In this document: positions 12,008-27,000 of the stretch, in pieces
How positions within the stretch are numbered: the stretch's first letter is position 1
Layout of the letters: each line of letters begins with the position of its first letter
The notes under the pieces: model-generated
The model's database searches: none
The model's input: the letters and a program-made list of their open reading frames with translations, nothing else
Told to the model about the DNA's origin: nothing
Assembly: GCF_037038585.1 (NCBI RefSeq)
Contig: NC_092525.1
Coordinates: 29,290,367 to 29,354,366 of the forward strand
Direction of reading: 5' to 3'
Length of the DNA stretch: 64,000 bases
From: Patagioenas fasciata
Taxonomy: Eukaryota; Chordata; Aves; Columbiformes; Columbidae
Translations under genes and position numbers: made by a program

Positions 12008-15000
12008 GTAGGTACAGCCCAAGTTACATACGAGTGACAGTGCTGCATGGTAATCTGCACGTCAGCCTCCTCTAAACAACGTGAAAAGTTATGGGAAAGC
12101 TCTCAAGAGATAACAGATTCTTTACTGGAGGCATTTTCTGGAAGTCTTCCTGTGCTGATGCTTTTAAAATCAGATCTCAGAATTCAAATGACATTATTTA
12201 CTTAGTTTATGTTGTTGGCCTAAAACACTTCTTAAAAGCTATTTGATGCTGACCATCTAAATTGGCCCTCAGTTTGGTGAAAGAACTGTATGGACACACT
12301 GAGTCTACATTTTAGTTTTTGTCAGGAGGGTGCTTTTTATATATTCTCTAGTTAATGTGCTTTGATTTCCATTAAAGTGTGTAAATAGATTCCATGAGAT
12401 GAAAACACAGAAAGGTCTGCTTCTGGGAGTGCACCTGATATGCTCTGTAGTGTGCATTTGCGTGCAGTACTGGACTAAAGCCAGGCTGCTCCTGTGGTAA
12501 ACCTACCCAAATGGATGTAACATTGGTATTGAGTTCTCAGCACCAACTGCTTTGCTTTATAGATCAGCTCCTGTTGCTGCTATGCTACTTGCTCAAGTGC
12601 ATCTAGTGTAAAACAGAACAAAACAGGGTGTCAAAAATGAGTTGTAGTTTGTTTAATATAGACCTCAGCAGTACTCCAGGGTGGCCATCAAGCATTCTGA
12701 ATCACAGATATAAGTTTTGCTTATATAATTATTTGGTCCCCTTTCTATTGAATCTGTACACATTGCACTCTGTTTCACAAGGAAAACAATGTCCTCATTT
12801 ACAGAGGTAGAGAAACTTATCCAAAAATGGTGGGGAAATCACCTCTAGGAAAGGGCACTGAACCCAATAACTGAAGTCCCACATATAGTACTCTGGTGGT
12901 TTTTTTTTTTTTTTTATGGAAGCACTGCTCCACTTCTCTAAGTTATGATGGTTCTAGTCAATTCTTCGTGGGCAAAGATGGAGCTATCACTAAAGTCACA
13001 AGAAATGTCAGAGGAAAATCTTTCTGAACCATTACTGACTTAATAGTTTTATCAATTTGTTAATATTTGTAATACCACCCAAATTTTCTGAATACTATTT
13101 AGAACAAAACCACCTTTTTTGGTCTATGCCCTGGAAAACAACCTTCATCTAATAATGTAAAGACCATGTGAAATGTATGGTGAAACATGACTTACAGAGA
13201 CAGGTATGTTTGGGATGGTCAAATAGCATGTTTCTAGAACTAACTGAAGTTTTATTACACACATGAGTTTTATTTGCACATGGAAATAAAGGCATTTAAA
13301 ACAGAGACACAATGATTACTGAGCTGCTGGACAAAAGCTAAGGGGACAATCAAATACATGTTTATCTGTATACATGACAAAGTATTTCTTAGAGAGACCT
13401 AAAGATGAAGGATTAATATGAAATCAATCATTAGATATGATTAGTTACAATGTACTAAGGAAAAATTAAAAAACCAAGGTTGTAGTCTATCTGGTGTCAT
13501 ATTTGTATCTGGTTTGATGTCAGTATTATAACTAATTTAAGCAGTTAGGCTCAGACTTGTGAGAAGGGATGCCTGACAGTAGGATGAGCAGTTAACTGTA
13601 CTGAGAGTGTACCCAGGTACCTTTAGTATACGCGGGTGCAATTGAGCTACTTTTGGAGCAGGTCCTCAACTGACACGGAAAGCATAAACAAGTCAGTATC
13701 AGAATAATGTGCTTGCCTAATTTCTGTCAGCTCAGGAGCTGCTTTGTGGGAAGCTCAGGTGTTCTTGCAAGTGGAGGCTGGGTTCACTAGGCCATGGCTT
13801 AGACTGCTGGGGACGATAATAAAGGTGGCCTTTCCAGTGTCCACTGTCTGTGTTCCTGGGTGAGCACCCGGAGAGATACAAAACCACTCCAAAGTGTCTT
13901 ATTTTGGTGTTTGTCATTAATTTCAATTTCTAGGAAGAGTTTTATGGAAAAGAATTGATTTTGGCTGACCGAGAAATGGTGGAACAAGAAGCAGATAGCA
14001 TTTTAAAAGAAGCCGATGTTTGTGATGTTGCGTTTCTTGTCATTGGTGATCCCTTTGGGTAAGACAAAACAACATTTTAGTTATTGCTCTAGCTTGATCA
14101 CTCTCTTTTTTCAATAGGAATTAGCCATATTCTATAACTGTAATTGTTTATGAAGAAGCTGATTTTCAGACCAAAACCACTTTCTATGTCTTTGTATATA
14201 TTTTTAAATTGCATTAGAAATAGACATGCAACTGTATACACTTTACCTTGCTTTGGAGTTTCCTTGCCCAGATATCCCTTACAGGTAGGAATGTGGACCC
14301 TCCAGGATGTATAAATCTTTCCTTCAGCAGTCACTTATAATTTCATTCTCCATGCTAGCTTTTACAGAGAATATTTTGTTCCAGGTTTTATCTGCAAACA
14401 GAAGAAATTCTAGGATATCACATAATTAAGACATTTGCTATATTTTGAGAGAGTATTTTTTAGTTGCTAGTTGGACTTACAAACCACAGCTTTTATGCTC
14501 AGTTTTTTCAGAATGACTACTGATTGTTGGTTGTACAGTGCTTCTGCTTCAATATATGCTAGTTTTTGAAATAACTTAGGTCATTATAAATGTTTTCTCA
14601 GTGTGGTTTAATAAGGCCTTTGTTTTCACTTTTTACTCCTGCTGAAAAGTATACTCTTTTTCTATCACCAAAAGTGTCTCCTCCTGTCTTTTTAGTTAGG
14701 CATCATCAATCTGCAATGTCATGCCATACAGAAGAGCTTTTAGTCTCCAGCTGGTGATTCAAGTTTTATACCACAGTGTTAAGGGCACAAGAAAAATCAA
14801 ATCACCGAGTGCCCTATTTGTGGATGAAAAAATGGAGAGGGTTTATGAAAAAGAGGAGCAGTGTGCACATCTGTCAAAAGTGGATAATTCATGTAAATAC
14901 AGGTTGAAGTGACCTGGCAAGAGAATATTGTAGTAAATCAGTACTTATGGGCAGATGATGCTGTGTTTTGGAAATATTAATTGTATTTTTAATGCGTGTA

Positions 15001-18000
15001 AATATTAAAATTAGAATTCATGTAGAGTGTAGAGCCACGTTGCCTGTACCCTTGTGCTCTGATCCAGTGACTGATGTAAGTACACAACACGAAAAAAAAC
15101 AACCTACATGTATTGAAATGTAATTGCTACTTGTAAGCAGTATCTTCATCTGCCTCAGTTATCATTAGTTTCAGTGTCAAAATACTTCAGTTCTGATGAA
15201 TACACTGCATCATTGTAGAAAAATACCCTTTTCTTAATGAGTTGCTTCTTTCTAAATGTTTATGTTCTTAGTTCTTACTATTGCAGCACACAGAGCCCTA
15301 GGGATTTAGGGGTTCATGAGGTTACTAGGAAAGAGTACTGAACATTTCTGTCCCAAGGGAAGCCATACGGGAGGAAGATAGAAGCCACATGGCTGCAACT
15401 GATCATAGAGTTTCAAGTATATTTGCTGGGAGGAAGAGTACTTGGCAGCCTTAGGAGATCTCAGGTGTTGGTGGTTAATGGCTAGAGTGATCAAACAAGC
15501 TGCGCCCCTGTCACTTTTTACTGCTGGTCACTGCAAGTTTTTATCTGCATATGTCGTACCAGCTATGGATGTGCTAGCAGGAACCTGACAATTTTAGTAG
15601 TATACTGGAAAGCCCACCTTCATCTAGCCTGGTGCTAACATTTATATTATAACTACCCATAAAATTTAAAATCTGTATCAGCAACAGAAAATACTAGTAT
15701 AGCTCTGGGTGCAGAGCTGACTCCATGAAGCCTTTGCTGGTATTAGCTGAGTTGCTTGTGAGGGCACTTCTGCTTTAAGCTGCAGCCATTATGGACAGAT
15801 CTGTTGGGACAAAGTATTGGCTGGAGAAAATTTTAGTGAATAAAACCAGCTGATCCCTTGGTCAGTATTAGCATAACCACAAAATCCTCCAGTGCTCCTT
15901 GTCCTATGTATGTGAAGGGAATAATAACAAGGCTGTAAAACTGGTCCCCCCTTCTCTTCGCGCAGGTGTTCTTAAATCACCTTTGCTTATGGAAGTCAGG
16001 AGCATAGTTTGTTTACTAACCAGAGGGTTGGTTTAGATCACTTTACTGCATTCTCCTAGGTCTGGGAGGCTGTTTGTATCAGGGTCTCTGATTTCCCAAA
16101 TTCAGATTCCTTTGGGTTTTTTTGTCTAGTGAAATTGATTTAATTTTAAAATGATTGATCCCTACAGTCTTTCTAGCTGCTGCCACATTTGTGTTCCACT
16201 CTGAAGCACCTGATCTGCTGATTGGTGCCTGTCAGACATGCGGTGTCAGAATTATCAGACTAAAAATGAGGGGAGTTCTGTTAGGGCAGCTGAAACAGGC
16301 CAGGGTGAAAGCACTCTTCCTATTTAATTATTCTGATCAGCATATGCTGTTTCTTTCTTTGCTTCCTTCTTTGGAACGTCCACACAGAAATGTGTGACAT
16401 ATCTTGGAAATGAGATGGCTAAACCGTTGTTCAGGTTTGATAAATTCAGGTAAGGGGTAGATGCATTTTCATATTTCACACGCAAATGTGAATTGAATGC
16501 CTAGCATGGAAGCAAGCACACACGCAAGCAAGATACATATGTAAACATTGTTGCAATTCAAAGATTTGCTGGATCTATATGTACTTTCCATTTCTAACCC
16601 CAGTTGTGTTAACTACTAGCCCAGTCATTCTTGCACCAATCTCTGCAAGGTGTTTATTGAGCATTAGACCTGGAGCCAAACTTAGCTCAGTTCTAAGCTT
16701 AATGAGAAATTTTCTTAATTATTTCAGAATAAACCTGATCACTCAAAGTCAGTATAAAAGCTGGTTTAGGCTAAGGATGACTTTTTTAAGTACTGCATGC
16801 ACTTTACCTCAGTCTGTTCAAAGTTCTTGTTTGAGTGTGTTGCTTTCCTAGCACGCACTGCTGCCGATGGGAGAAGGCCTGGCTGTGCAGCGAGTAAGGA
16901 AATGTTGGAGTTTTGTTGAAGCCTATGCCAAACAGACCTGATCTTTACAGTTTAACAGATGTCCAGCTGACACCTGCAGAAGACAAAGGATAAATGGAAC
17001 TTTCCTTTTCAAGTACTTGCCAAAGCTACTTTAAAAAGTAATGGTTGTGTTGGTGCTACAGTTTTAATGATGCCAGAAAGTTACAAAGAACTGTAACAGA
17101 CCAAGGATGCCTGTATTTTTCAGCTAGGGAGGATGACATGGAAACCTTACTGGAGTTTTTACTTTCCAGTAACAATTAGTCAAGTTGCCCTTTTGGGACC
17201 TCTGCATTGCCATAGTTGTGAAGGGTTTAATTTTACTTTCAAAACAAACTATAATGCTAGTACCACTTGATCACTTTATGTTTTCAATCCTTAATTACTT
17301 TCTGTTCTCAACACAGGGCCACGACGCACAGTGATTTAGTATTACGTGCAGTAAAATTGGGGATTCCATACAAGGTCATTCATAATGCTTCAATAATGAA
17401 TGCAGTGGGCTGCTGTGGTTTACAGGTAATGTTTTTGTATATATGCTATTCCACAACTGCTAAACTTAGAATTGGTTAGCTGCTCTACTGCTGTGGCAGT
17501 GCATGTTGCAATCTGATGTTTGGAGATCTGTAGCAACTCTACACTCTTGTCAGAATTTGTTAACACTTCCTTTTCAGCATGTTACATGTCAGCAAAAGTC
17601 CCTTTTGTTGAGCATATGTGTAAATGGATAGTAACACTTCTATTCTTGTCTGCCCCAGGAGACACTGATATTTAAGTTATTTTACAGATAGAGCTTTGCT
17701 CACATTGGCTTCCTTCTACTACTGGTGTCACCTAATAAGTTTATTCTTAACTTAGGTTGTTATCCTGTTGAAAAATGTGTTGGTCTTGTCATAAAAGGAA
17801 TATATGCACAAGCCTGTCTATATGCCAAACTCAGATCATAACTAATTAAAAAATCTTATATATGATGCATTCTTTCTCTCCAAGGTTAGCCTGTCTTCAC
17901 TTTCTGCCCATCTGCTGAGAGGAGGGATTTGCCTAGCCAAGGACTAGAAGAACAAATGACAGTTTTTGTGCTTTTTGAATGGCTGAAATAGAAAAGGTCT

Positions 18001-21000
18001 TGTGTCCCCCAGGAAAATACTTCACTACTTCTTTTTGCACATGTCCATTATTACTTTTCCCACATCAAAAATGTTATGGCAGTGTATGTAATGTGACTAA
18101 TCACATATAAATTAGTTGAAGCTTCCCCTTCTTGTCTTTATTCGTTACTGCCCTCTCAAGGTTCAGAATCATTCCCCATGTATGGGAACCCCTAAACCAA
18201 GCTCCCACTTTAGCAAAATCCAAAGCAAGCACAGTAACCTATATGTATCACAGGCCAGAGTTGAGGGTTTAAACCCTAAGTTTTCATCAGTGAAGGAGGA
18301 GTCATTCCTTCCTAGCTTAACATAAAATAACACTTTTTTTTTTTTTTTTTAATTTCAACAAACAACTGACACCTTCAGATTTACACTGACAAACTCCATT
18401 AGCCTTATTTCAATGCTGCCCAGCACCAGAAAATCTGTTGCAATAAGTTGGGTATTATCTCTGGCTTTGATCCCATCTGAATGGTTTGGAAATGTGAGAG
18501 GTCTGTCTGATTTGGCAGTTCAGCAATGCTGCATTGAACAGCTGTTCTGAGAGGTGAATGCTAATGCTAAAGGGAATGCTGCACAGGATTCACGTTCTTT
18601 ATGGTTCTTCCCATGAGCACTTTTCTTAGTGATACCTGCCTATTGCTGTAAGACGGGCAAAATTATCTTTTAGGAAGGAAATAGGCTCCTTTGTGTCTAA
18701 AATCTACATGTACAGCAGCCAGATGGCAGCTGCCGCATGACTGTACTTACTGGGGCGGGTAACACAAGAGTTGGGGCTGGGGCTCACCCTTTCCCCTTTT
18801 GGCTTCATACTGGTACAAAGTTTGCTTCTGCTGTCAAGCTGCTGACAAGTAGTTTCTACTACCCACTATCTTTTTACTATTCTTTGATGGTCTTTAGCAA
18901 GGACAATGCGAGGCTCGTATTCCCAAAAAGAAGAGGTGACTTAAGTTTTCTGAAAGTTTGCTTGCCCCACAACTCCAGCTAGGCATGGGAATGGCAAGTG
19001 TAGAACTTCTAGTTTAATTTAAAAAAGAGCAGAAAACTAACTGGGAGTATATTGCAACCATTCCATACAGTTTTTGACATACGCAGAGTTTTGAAGATTA
19101 GTTTACTGTTTCCTTACGCCGTGCTGAAGGGGACAGACCATGAAGGAAATGTGATGTTATTCACTCTGGCATTGGTCTCCTTTTCCATTCTGCCTTGGGA
19201 GGGTCTGCCTTCTCATAAGTCAACATTCCTGTTGTTGTATACAGCAGTTTAGGAAATAGTGATCATATTGTATTACCAGACAGACTATAACCAACTATAT
19301 GTTTAACTCTTTATTGCCCCTTATAGGCATAAACAGCAAGTGAGGGGTATCTTACAAAAAAGTAGCCTGGATTTAATTAGAGTTGTGGTGGAACTTTATA
19401 ATTTCTTTCAACAGTCTTTACATCTGTGGCTGTCTCCCACCATCAGTTTAGCTTTGGAGTTACTGCATTCCAAATTGCAAAGTTGCTGTCAAGTGTAGCA
19501 GGGATTCCTCTTTTGCTTCACCACAGAAAAGGCTTGGCTTTTTGTCTCGTTTTAATCTGATTGTGATACAAAACCTCTTTCTTTCTTACTAGAGAAAAAC
19601 AGGAAACACCTTTATACGCTGTTCTGAAAGCCATGTGCGTAGTGAGCTGTATCTGATGATTAGGCCCTCAGTAAAATTCAGCTACACCCCAGTCTGTTCA
19701 CAAAAGAACATATTTCTTGTCAGAGCAATGTTTCTGTGCAGCCAACAACGTGCTGGTAGTTGTGCAGTTTTCCTGCACAGTTGTGAGTTAGTGAAGTCAG
19801 TAGAGCATTAGTGATGGTTTGTCACCTTCAATTCAAAGATGTATTTCTTGCTAAATTGTAAAGAAGGGTGAATATCTATTTTCAAATACTTTTTTTTTTT
19901 TAACCCTCTTGCCTATTTAACAGAATCAGTGCAGCTGTTTTGAAGGCTGCACAGGTGGAGACTGTATTTATACAAAGAAGAGAGGTTTTTCAGTTTTGAA
20001 AATGAAACTTTTGGAACTTCTAGGAAGCTCTCAGTTTGATACAATGAGCTATAGGTGTTGCAAGAGGAGGTAGTATAACTTAGCACAATATTAGTCTGAC
20101 TTGGCATAAGGCTCTATGACCTGCTATGGCTCCCTTTTTTACACTGTTCTTGCTGTGATTCACTGTGTCAGATTTTTTTTTTTTTCCAAGGCTGAAGAAA
20201 ATAATTTCCCTCAAAAATAAATACAGCTTGTGGGGGAGAAGTCAGGAAAAGTGCCTGTGTGTGAGTGCCTCTTGGCATGTTCTCTACGGGTTCACCTCTC
20301 ATCTGGAGTCTGACACATAGGTATGTTGATCACTCTGACACCAGTTGTAGTGAAGAACTGCCACCAGTGAGGAAAGTCATGTAGTTTGGTATCCACACAT
20401 GCTGCCAGGGAGGTCAGGGAAAGGAGATGGAAGTCCTCAGGGGAAGGCAAAAATTCTCAGAGAGCACTTCTGCTGGGTGGGAACTAGCGAGACAGTTCAG
20501 CTTTCCACATCAGCAGCTGCACTGTAGTTCTGTAGCTTTGGAAAATTCAGTATTTTAGGTAACAGCCTTACCTTTGTTCTACCACTGCTCTGCCACCCTG
20601 TGAGCAAGACATTGCCTTGGCTTTATCCGACTAGGATTCAGCATTGCAAGCTGAGACCAAAGGGAGAGCCTAGCCTGACTTCCATGGCTTTATCTATACC
20701 CACACTCAGTTTTTCAGAATAGGGCTGATCACTAAGACTTTTAGTCCTAGAATAAAGAGGAAGAAAACTCAGGATTTCCAATTTATACGTTTTTCCTTCC
20801 TTCCTAATCTGCATGACATCTGGGTTAGTTTAGGAAGGTGACTGGCCAGAGCTTTCAGGACAGAATTCAATCAGACCTGGTTCTGGTAATGTGTCTTTGA
20901 GGTAGCAGTGTGGATGGTCACGCACACGAGGAAGACTCTGCATCATAATGACCTGTGATGCACGTGAATGAATGATGCAACTTGAAATGGCTTGAGATAA

Positions 21001-24000
21001 CGGCATTACTGTAAAAAACGAGGATTGAAAACTAAAGTGCAAAGCTGGACACAAACCGTGGGATGAGACAAAAGACTAAAATGATCCACTCATTTCTGGG
21101 AGAGTGGTGTTGCTGGTTTTGGAAACATTTACTTTGTTTTAGTAGAGTAGCTAGGAAAAAAACATGCCATGGCAAAGACCTGACTTTCTGTTCAGACATA
21201 CCCACTTTCCACCTGAATAGCTTCAGAACAAACATCTGCATGTCCCCTTGTTTCTTCCAGTGACTCATCTCAGGCTTTTTGTTTGCAGTCCAGTTAATTC
21301 TTATAAGACAATCACAGTTAAAGTTTTGTCTTTTCACTACTAGCTGATGACTTAAATGCAAAAGCAAGTGCTTAGTATGTTATTTTTGAGTTTCAACAGG
21401 TGAGTACATCTTCAGTGTCAAGTAGAAAAATATTACTTATAGATAAGGAAGCTGAAGGACGCTATCATTATTCGCTGTGTTCATAGTCAAATAGAAAACT
21501 TGTAGTAGCTGCAAGAGCGGAACCTCTCAGCTCCACCCTGTCTCTGTGCCCTAAAAGTCAAAAATACTTACTGCTCTAATAGGAAGGGCTCTACACAAAA
21601 TGTTTTTTATTCACTGACAGTTAAACTGTTTTCCATAACTGGTTGGTTTTCTCACATACCTGCCAGCTTCTGAGCCTTTTAGAAGTTGGCATTTGTCTGT
21701 CAAACTCACTAAAGCTTAAATCAGTGCTAGTCACACTGCTTCATTAATGACAACTGCTGTTCAGCTTAGTGCCATTTGTCACCAGCAAACATGACCCAGA
21801 AACATCCGTTTAATCAGAATAGATTTTTTCTTCATTTAGGTATCTTTGTTTCAGATTATTAACCCAAGTGGCCAGGGTGGGAAGGAATCATTTGATGTTG
21901 CTGGGAAGAGTCTTAGGGGGTTATTAAAGATAAGGTAACGTTACCTTGGAGAGAAAATTCTATCCTGGCCGAGTTTGCTTGGAGCTTCTGAATTTTTTGA
22001 TAGCTGAATTTTGTTCTGCTTGTGGAGTGGCTGTTTCCTAAGTGCTGATACAGGAGGCAGCCAAGAGAAAAATGTGTTTTTCCTTTCAGCTGCTTTTATG
22101 TGATTTGTCTCAGCTGCCTCCTAAGGACTGCAATCATGTGGAGTGGGCTTCCCTCAGCCAAACATCCTTTTCTTCACAGTTCCTTTCTCTCTGGCATGTA
22201 CTAAGGGCACAGGAGGTTTTTGGGACAGCTGAGCCAATCTGTTGGCTTGCACTACAAAAAGGAGTCATAGCCCTGTGTGTGTGAATGGTAAAAACCTCCA
22301 GTTTCATGTGAAGGTTCTCATGAGAGACATTCAAAATTGCTAAAGATCTGTGCTACTAAATGAGATAGTGTAAAGGGCTAGAGCTACGCTTGTGGTTGTT
22401 TCATATGACCAATTACAAGCAAAAATGAAACTTGTCTGATTCTTGCTACCCTTTTGTTGATGATTGTTTTACTGTCCTTTGTCCTTTTGAGCTGTTCTCT
22501 TGCAACCATATATACTATAAAAAACAGTAGAAGCCCTTTAATCTCATGCATATGGTCTGAAGGGTTAACTGGTTACAAAGGGTAAGGTGAAAAATCTGAC
22601 ATCTTAGGTTCCTTTTTTTGATGATGTACATTGCATAGCATCACATCAAAACACTTATGACAAGGATAAACAAAACATGTCTTTGTTTTTCTGTGTATGG
22701 TCATTGGGATTTATCAAGAAGCAACCTGGGATAATACCAGGTGCTCTACAGTCTCCAAATTCCATTGAGGGACAGCCTTAGGAGGAGTAGCCTTAGGAGA
22801 AAAAGCCTCAGGTTTTTGTCAGTGGGATGTGATCAGGCTGTGCAATATTTTCATTTCCAGAAGAACACACTTGTCCTGTGAGAACTCTCTGCAGTGTAAC
22901 CTGTGGCTGTCTCAGCATAGAACATAAATGAGTGGCAGTTCAGGTTTACAGGTGTTTGCATGTGTATCCAGGTGCCAGGTCTCACAAATGTCATGCTAAG
23001 ACTCCTTGTCACCTTCTTCCCCTGATGTGTGTCCAGTCCTGAAGCTGTTTGAAATTTTAGGAAAGGAGGTAGGTTCATAAGCGACAAATTGCTTTGTCAC
23101 TGTTGCAGCTGATACAGCAATAATTCTGGTAAAGATGCTGTAAAAATAAATGTCTGCATTTTGAAATGTTTACTTCTTGGTTTCTCTGCAGCTGTTGCCC
23201 TACTGACCTTCAATATTATCTCGCCTCTTCTCTCCTGCTTGCTTTAGTACTTTTTAGAGGGAATGGGGGATCTTCCTTTTTTAATTTCCCTATTTAATCT
23301 CAGCTTGTTCCTTCTTTTTATCCCCTGTATTTTTGTGGAGATTAGCCACACCAGTATTTTAAGTGAGAACTGTTGATCTGGACAGCTTCAGGTGTCTGAT
23401 GATGTTCAGACTGGCCACTAATGAAGTCGCTCAGTAGTTTCATTGAAATTTCACTTGCATGCAGGCTTTCCAAGCTGAGACCATGGTACAGCACTTTTAG
23501 TCTTGTAGTTTGTTCTGGTCTCTCAATGTGCAATCAATTCTGTTTATATAAACAACAAGTAAAATAAGAAATATCATTAACAGAAGGGTTAAAAATACAA
23601 GCCAAAACCAGGCACCTCAGTACCAAGAGTTGCCAGACATTCTTTCCTATTATGTGTGTAAATAAAATAGGAAGTTATAGCTGCTTCTGAGATGATGAAA
23701 GTGTGAGTTGAGGAACAGCTTTCTGCTGTATTTTGTGAGAGGCAGAAAACTCCAGCAGACAGAGCACTGCCTTGGAGCATAGAGTTCTGGCTTCCTTTCC
23801 TGACTTCAGCTATTGCATTGCAAAATTTAAGTGCACAAAGCTTTGCTTAAGCCAATTACTACTTGGGTGGGGGTGAGGACTATTTCCAAAGACCAAGGTC
23901 TTTCAAAATGACCTTTTGAAATTTTTCTGTGAAGTTTTTGAGCATTAGGGAGAAGGTAAGCAGGTTGGTTTCCAAGCTGAGAACACGAAATGTCTGTCCA

Positions 24001-27000
24001 ACTATTACACTGAGCCCCTTTGAAATTCTGTCACTTTTGTGCCTGAGCAGAATGCAGGCACTCTAACAAATCTGATAATTAGTCAAGTGTGATGCTTGAG
24101 ATGTTTTAGCTTGCACTGAACAGATCTTGCCCATTCCTAACCCCAGCTGCTTAATGTAGAGTGCAGCACACAGAAGACCGCTGTGAAATTTCATCTGCTG
24201 TTGCCTCTCTTTAAAGCTGTGCCAGGAACTGTGCAGCATGATCCTTTCACTGGAAATATACAGAGCTCTTCATTAGCTTATAAGACTTCTTCTTAGCAAT
24301 CTCAAAGCATGACATTAATCCATAGGTGTGTTGTAAAACACAGTGTGTCACAGTTTTATTCCAATGACAAGCATGTTTTCTGGAGTTTTGGGGCCCCATT
24401 CAGTCTTTTATGGCTGGTGGAAAAAATATTTTTAAATTTCAGTGGGTTCTGGCTGTGGTGGACCTGCTGTCCACTGTAACTGCTGAATCCTTAGGGCAGT
24501 AGTAGAGTTCTTGGTGGTTACTGCTCTTTCTGCATCAAGGCTTTTCTTTAAAGTCTGGTAGTTCATGCTAGATTTCAGGAGGTAGAAATTAGAACACAGC
24601 ACAGGGAACTGTATTAGGAACAAATTGAACCTGCATGAGGTACAGGGAGACAGTTAAAAATGTAATTTCTGATACAGTTATGTGTTGTTTCTTTAATGCA
24701 GGCTTGCTCTGGTGGAAGAGCAGTGCCTCTGTTTCCATAAATGTCACACCTCTGCAGAGATCAAATGCTGGACGAGAAATATTTGTTTGTGTCTGTAAAA
24801 GTGCTTGTAAGGTAATTGGTTACACATAGTCAAGCACAATAAGGGTATCCGTTTACTGCTTCAGTTCCACAGCATTCAGAGATCGTTGGCATACTTGAAA
24901 GTTTCCTAAGTAGTATTTTTCCATCTTTAATTTTAAATAAAAATATGTATGCATTAATAGTAGTAAATCTATTCTTTAGAATTTAGTTAGTAGAGGGGTA
25001 TAAGTTGCAAAGGCATTTCTAGAAGGTTAATAAGATATGCCCCATTCCATCTTGTTGGTGTAGAAGTTACTTGTGTGCTGCCCAGGTGCTGAGAAAACAA
25101 GTGTATTTTTGTGAGACTGCAAGTGCAGTTTTCTATTATATCAATACTTCGTGAAAATATTTTGAAGTTGTTCCTAGCACGTAGACAGGGCATTTCTGAC
25201 AATGTTTTATTCTTTTTTGACATTCAGACTTCAGTTTTAATGCAAAACCTGGTAAACAATGGACAGATTCAGTGAATCTGACTGGCAGTGCTTGCACAAA
25301 AAGGATAACTTGCTTAACTTCTTGTTGGCATAGATCATGGAGAATCTTTGTAATGAGCAATGGAAAAGACAGAAATACCAATCAGAAGGAGTACTGTAGA
25401 GTATAAAGTTGAATGCTCAACTTGTTTTGCAGTATGTGGCAGAATGATCTAAAACATCTGATTCCCAACAAAATACTCAGACAGTAATATTTTGCCCATT
25501 TCTGCACATCCTTTTCTTTGCTGAAAGGCAGAGGTGGAAGTTCCTGTCCTTCAGGTTATCAAAATGCCAAAGGGACTGGGATTTGAGGTTGATCAAGGCC
25601 ACATTCTGTGCTGGAGGGAGGCAGCTGCTTTGGGAAATGAGCGCAGGGGCGCTCAGGTGGCAGAGGGTAAGCTGGGCGGTCGGGCTGCTACGGGACATTC
25701 AGCAGTTGCTGATGACTGGAGGGGCACCACCAAGGAGATTGAAGGTTAACTTGCTTGCAGGCACTCTGACAGTGCAGGGGAAAAAGGGAAACTCCTGGTT
25801 TTAAAAGTTTTTCTTCAAGTTCTAGCAAGCCACCTGAAAAATGGGCAAAACATACCTTGTTTTTTTCTTGTTCTAGAACACAGCCTTGAAATAGTTAACA
25901 GGTTACATCAGGAGCAATTAATTTGGTTCAACCTATATTTAGTTTACTGGAAGAACCTTTAGATTGTGAAATGTGTGCTGTGTGTTCTTGTCCTTGTGCT
26001 AGAATGAAATATTTGAAAGAGGAAATGTTTTCACTAATGTTCCAGGAATCTTTGAATAAACACTGTTCCTATCAGCACAAATGGTTAAAATCTGAGCTTT
26101 TGGTCCCTTGAAAACAAATGTGTTTCTGATTTGATTCACATTCTGCTCTGCCAGCGTAAAGGACTTAAAACCGCAACCTAATGCCACAGTAAAATAAGTA
26201 TGTATAGGGGAATCCCCAGATGGCGCAGAGCTGCCAGAGCCGCTTCTGCACAGGCCTGTCTGCTCTGCCACCAGCACACACTGTGCCTCCCAGAGGGGGC
26301 TGGAAAAGCAGTTTTTCCTTCCAGGTTTCCAGAGAAAGCAGGAGGTTAGTCTCTATAGCTGTTTTTTCTCTGGTGGGCTTGAGCAGACAGAATATTGGCA
26401 AGCTGCAAAATTCATCTGGACCCATTCCAGAGTTGAACTGACCAAAATTGATGCATGGTTCTGCCCTTTTTCAAGTTGGTTACAAAAGCTTCCAAGCCAG
26501 ATGCTGCCATACGGCTTTTGCTTTTGCAAAGTGATTGGCAAGACTTGCTTCAAATGTCTTCAGCAAGATTAGAGACTTCCAGTAAGAAATATAGTCGTGA
26601 GTATGTTTGACATAGGATCCGCTCGCAATAATCTTCTTACCATAGGGGCGTAAAAGCTGTTGCATCCCTCTGCTTCATGCACAGTCAGTCCCTGTCCTCA
26701 GATCTTCACATTCACCATCTCTTCAGACTGTAACGTCTTTGGCATGACACAGTTTTCATCTGCAGGAAAGGGCTGTTTTAATACAAATACTACTGCATCA
26801 GTAGAATTGAAACATTGTAAGTATTATGGCATTATTAGAAGTTGCCTAGCCTTAACCAAAATAAGAAATAATAAGTAATAATTTTGGTGCTAATCTTACA
26901 AGGTTTTGCCATTAAAAGGTCCTCAGAATTAAGTAACGAAGAATAGAATGTAGACTGCAAGTTTATTAATATACATTGGAAAGGTGAATGCAGAGATAGG

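Larger units (their letters stand above)
11338..12010. promoter_or_regulatory. CpG-island promoter of DPH5, possibly bidirectional
   Basis: This is the main CpG-rich stretch in an otherwise AT-rich window. It spans the DPH5 start and, on the - strand, the AKR-like exon. It has no TATA box near the start and holds GC boxes (ccccgccccc at 11640-11649), several CGG/GCC runs and a ZNF143-like element. The layout, two opposed ATGs 200 bp apart, is typical of a shared divergent promoter. Transcription start sites cannot be fixed from sequence alone. Confidence 0.85.

Noticed and set aside
25534..25749. 71-codon frame in a GC-richer patch of DPH5 intron 3
   Set aside because: Frames are open on both strands and no splice sites or known domain support a gene.
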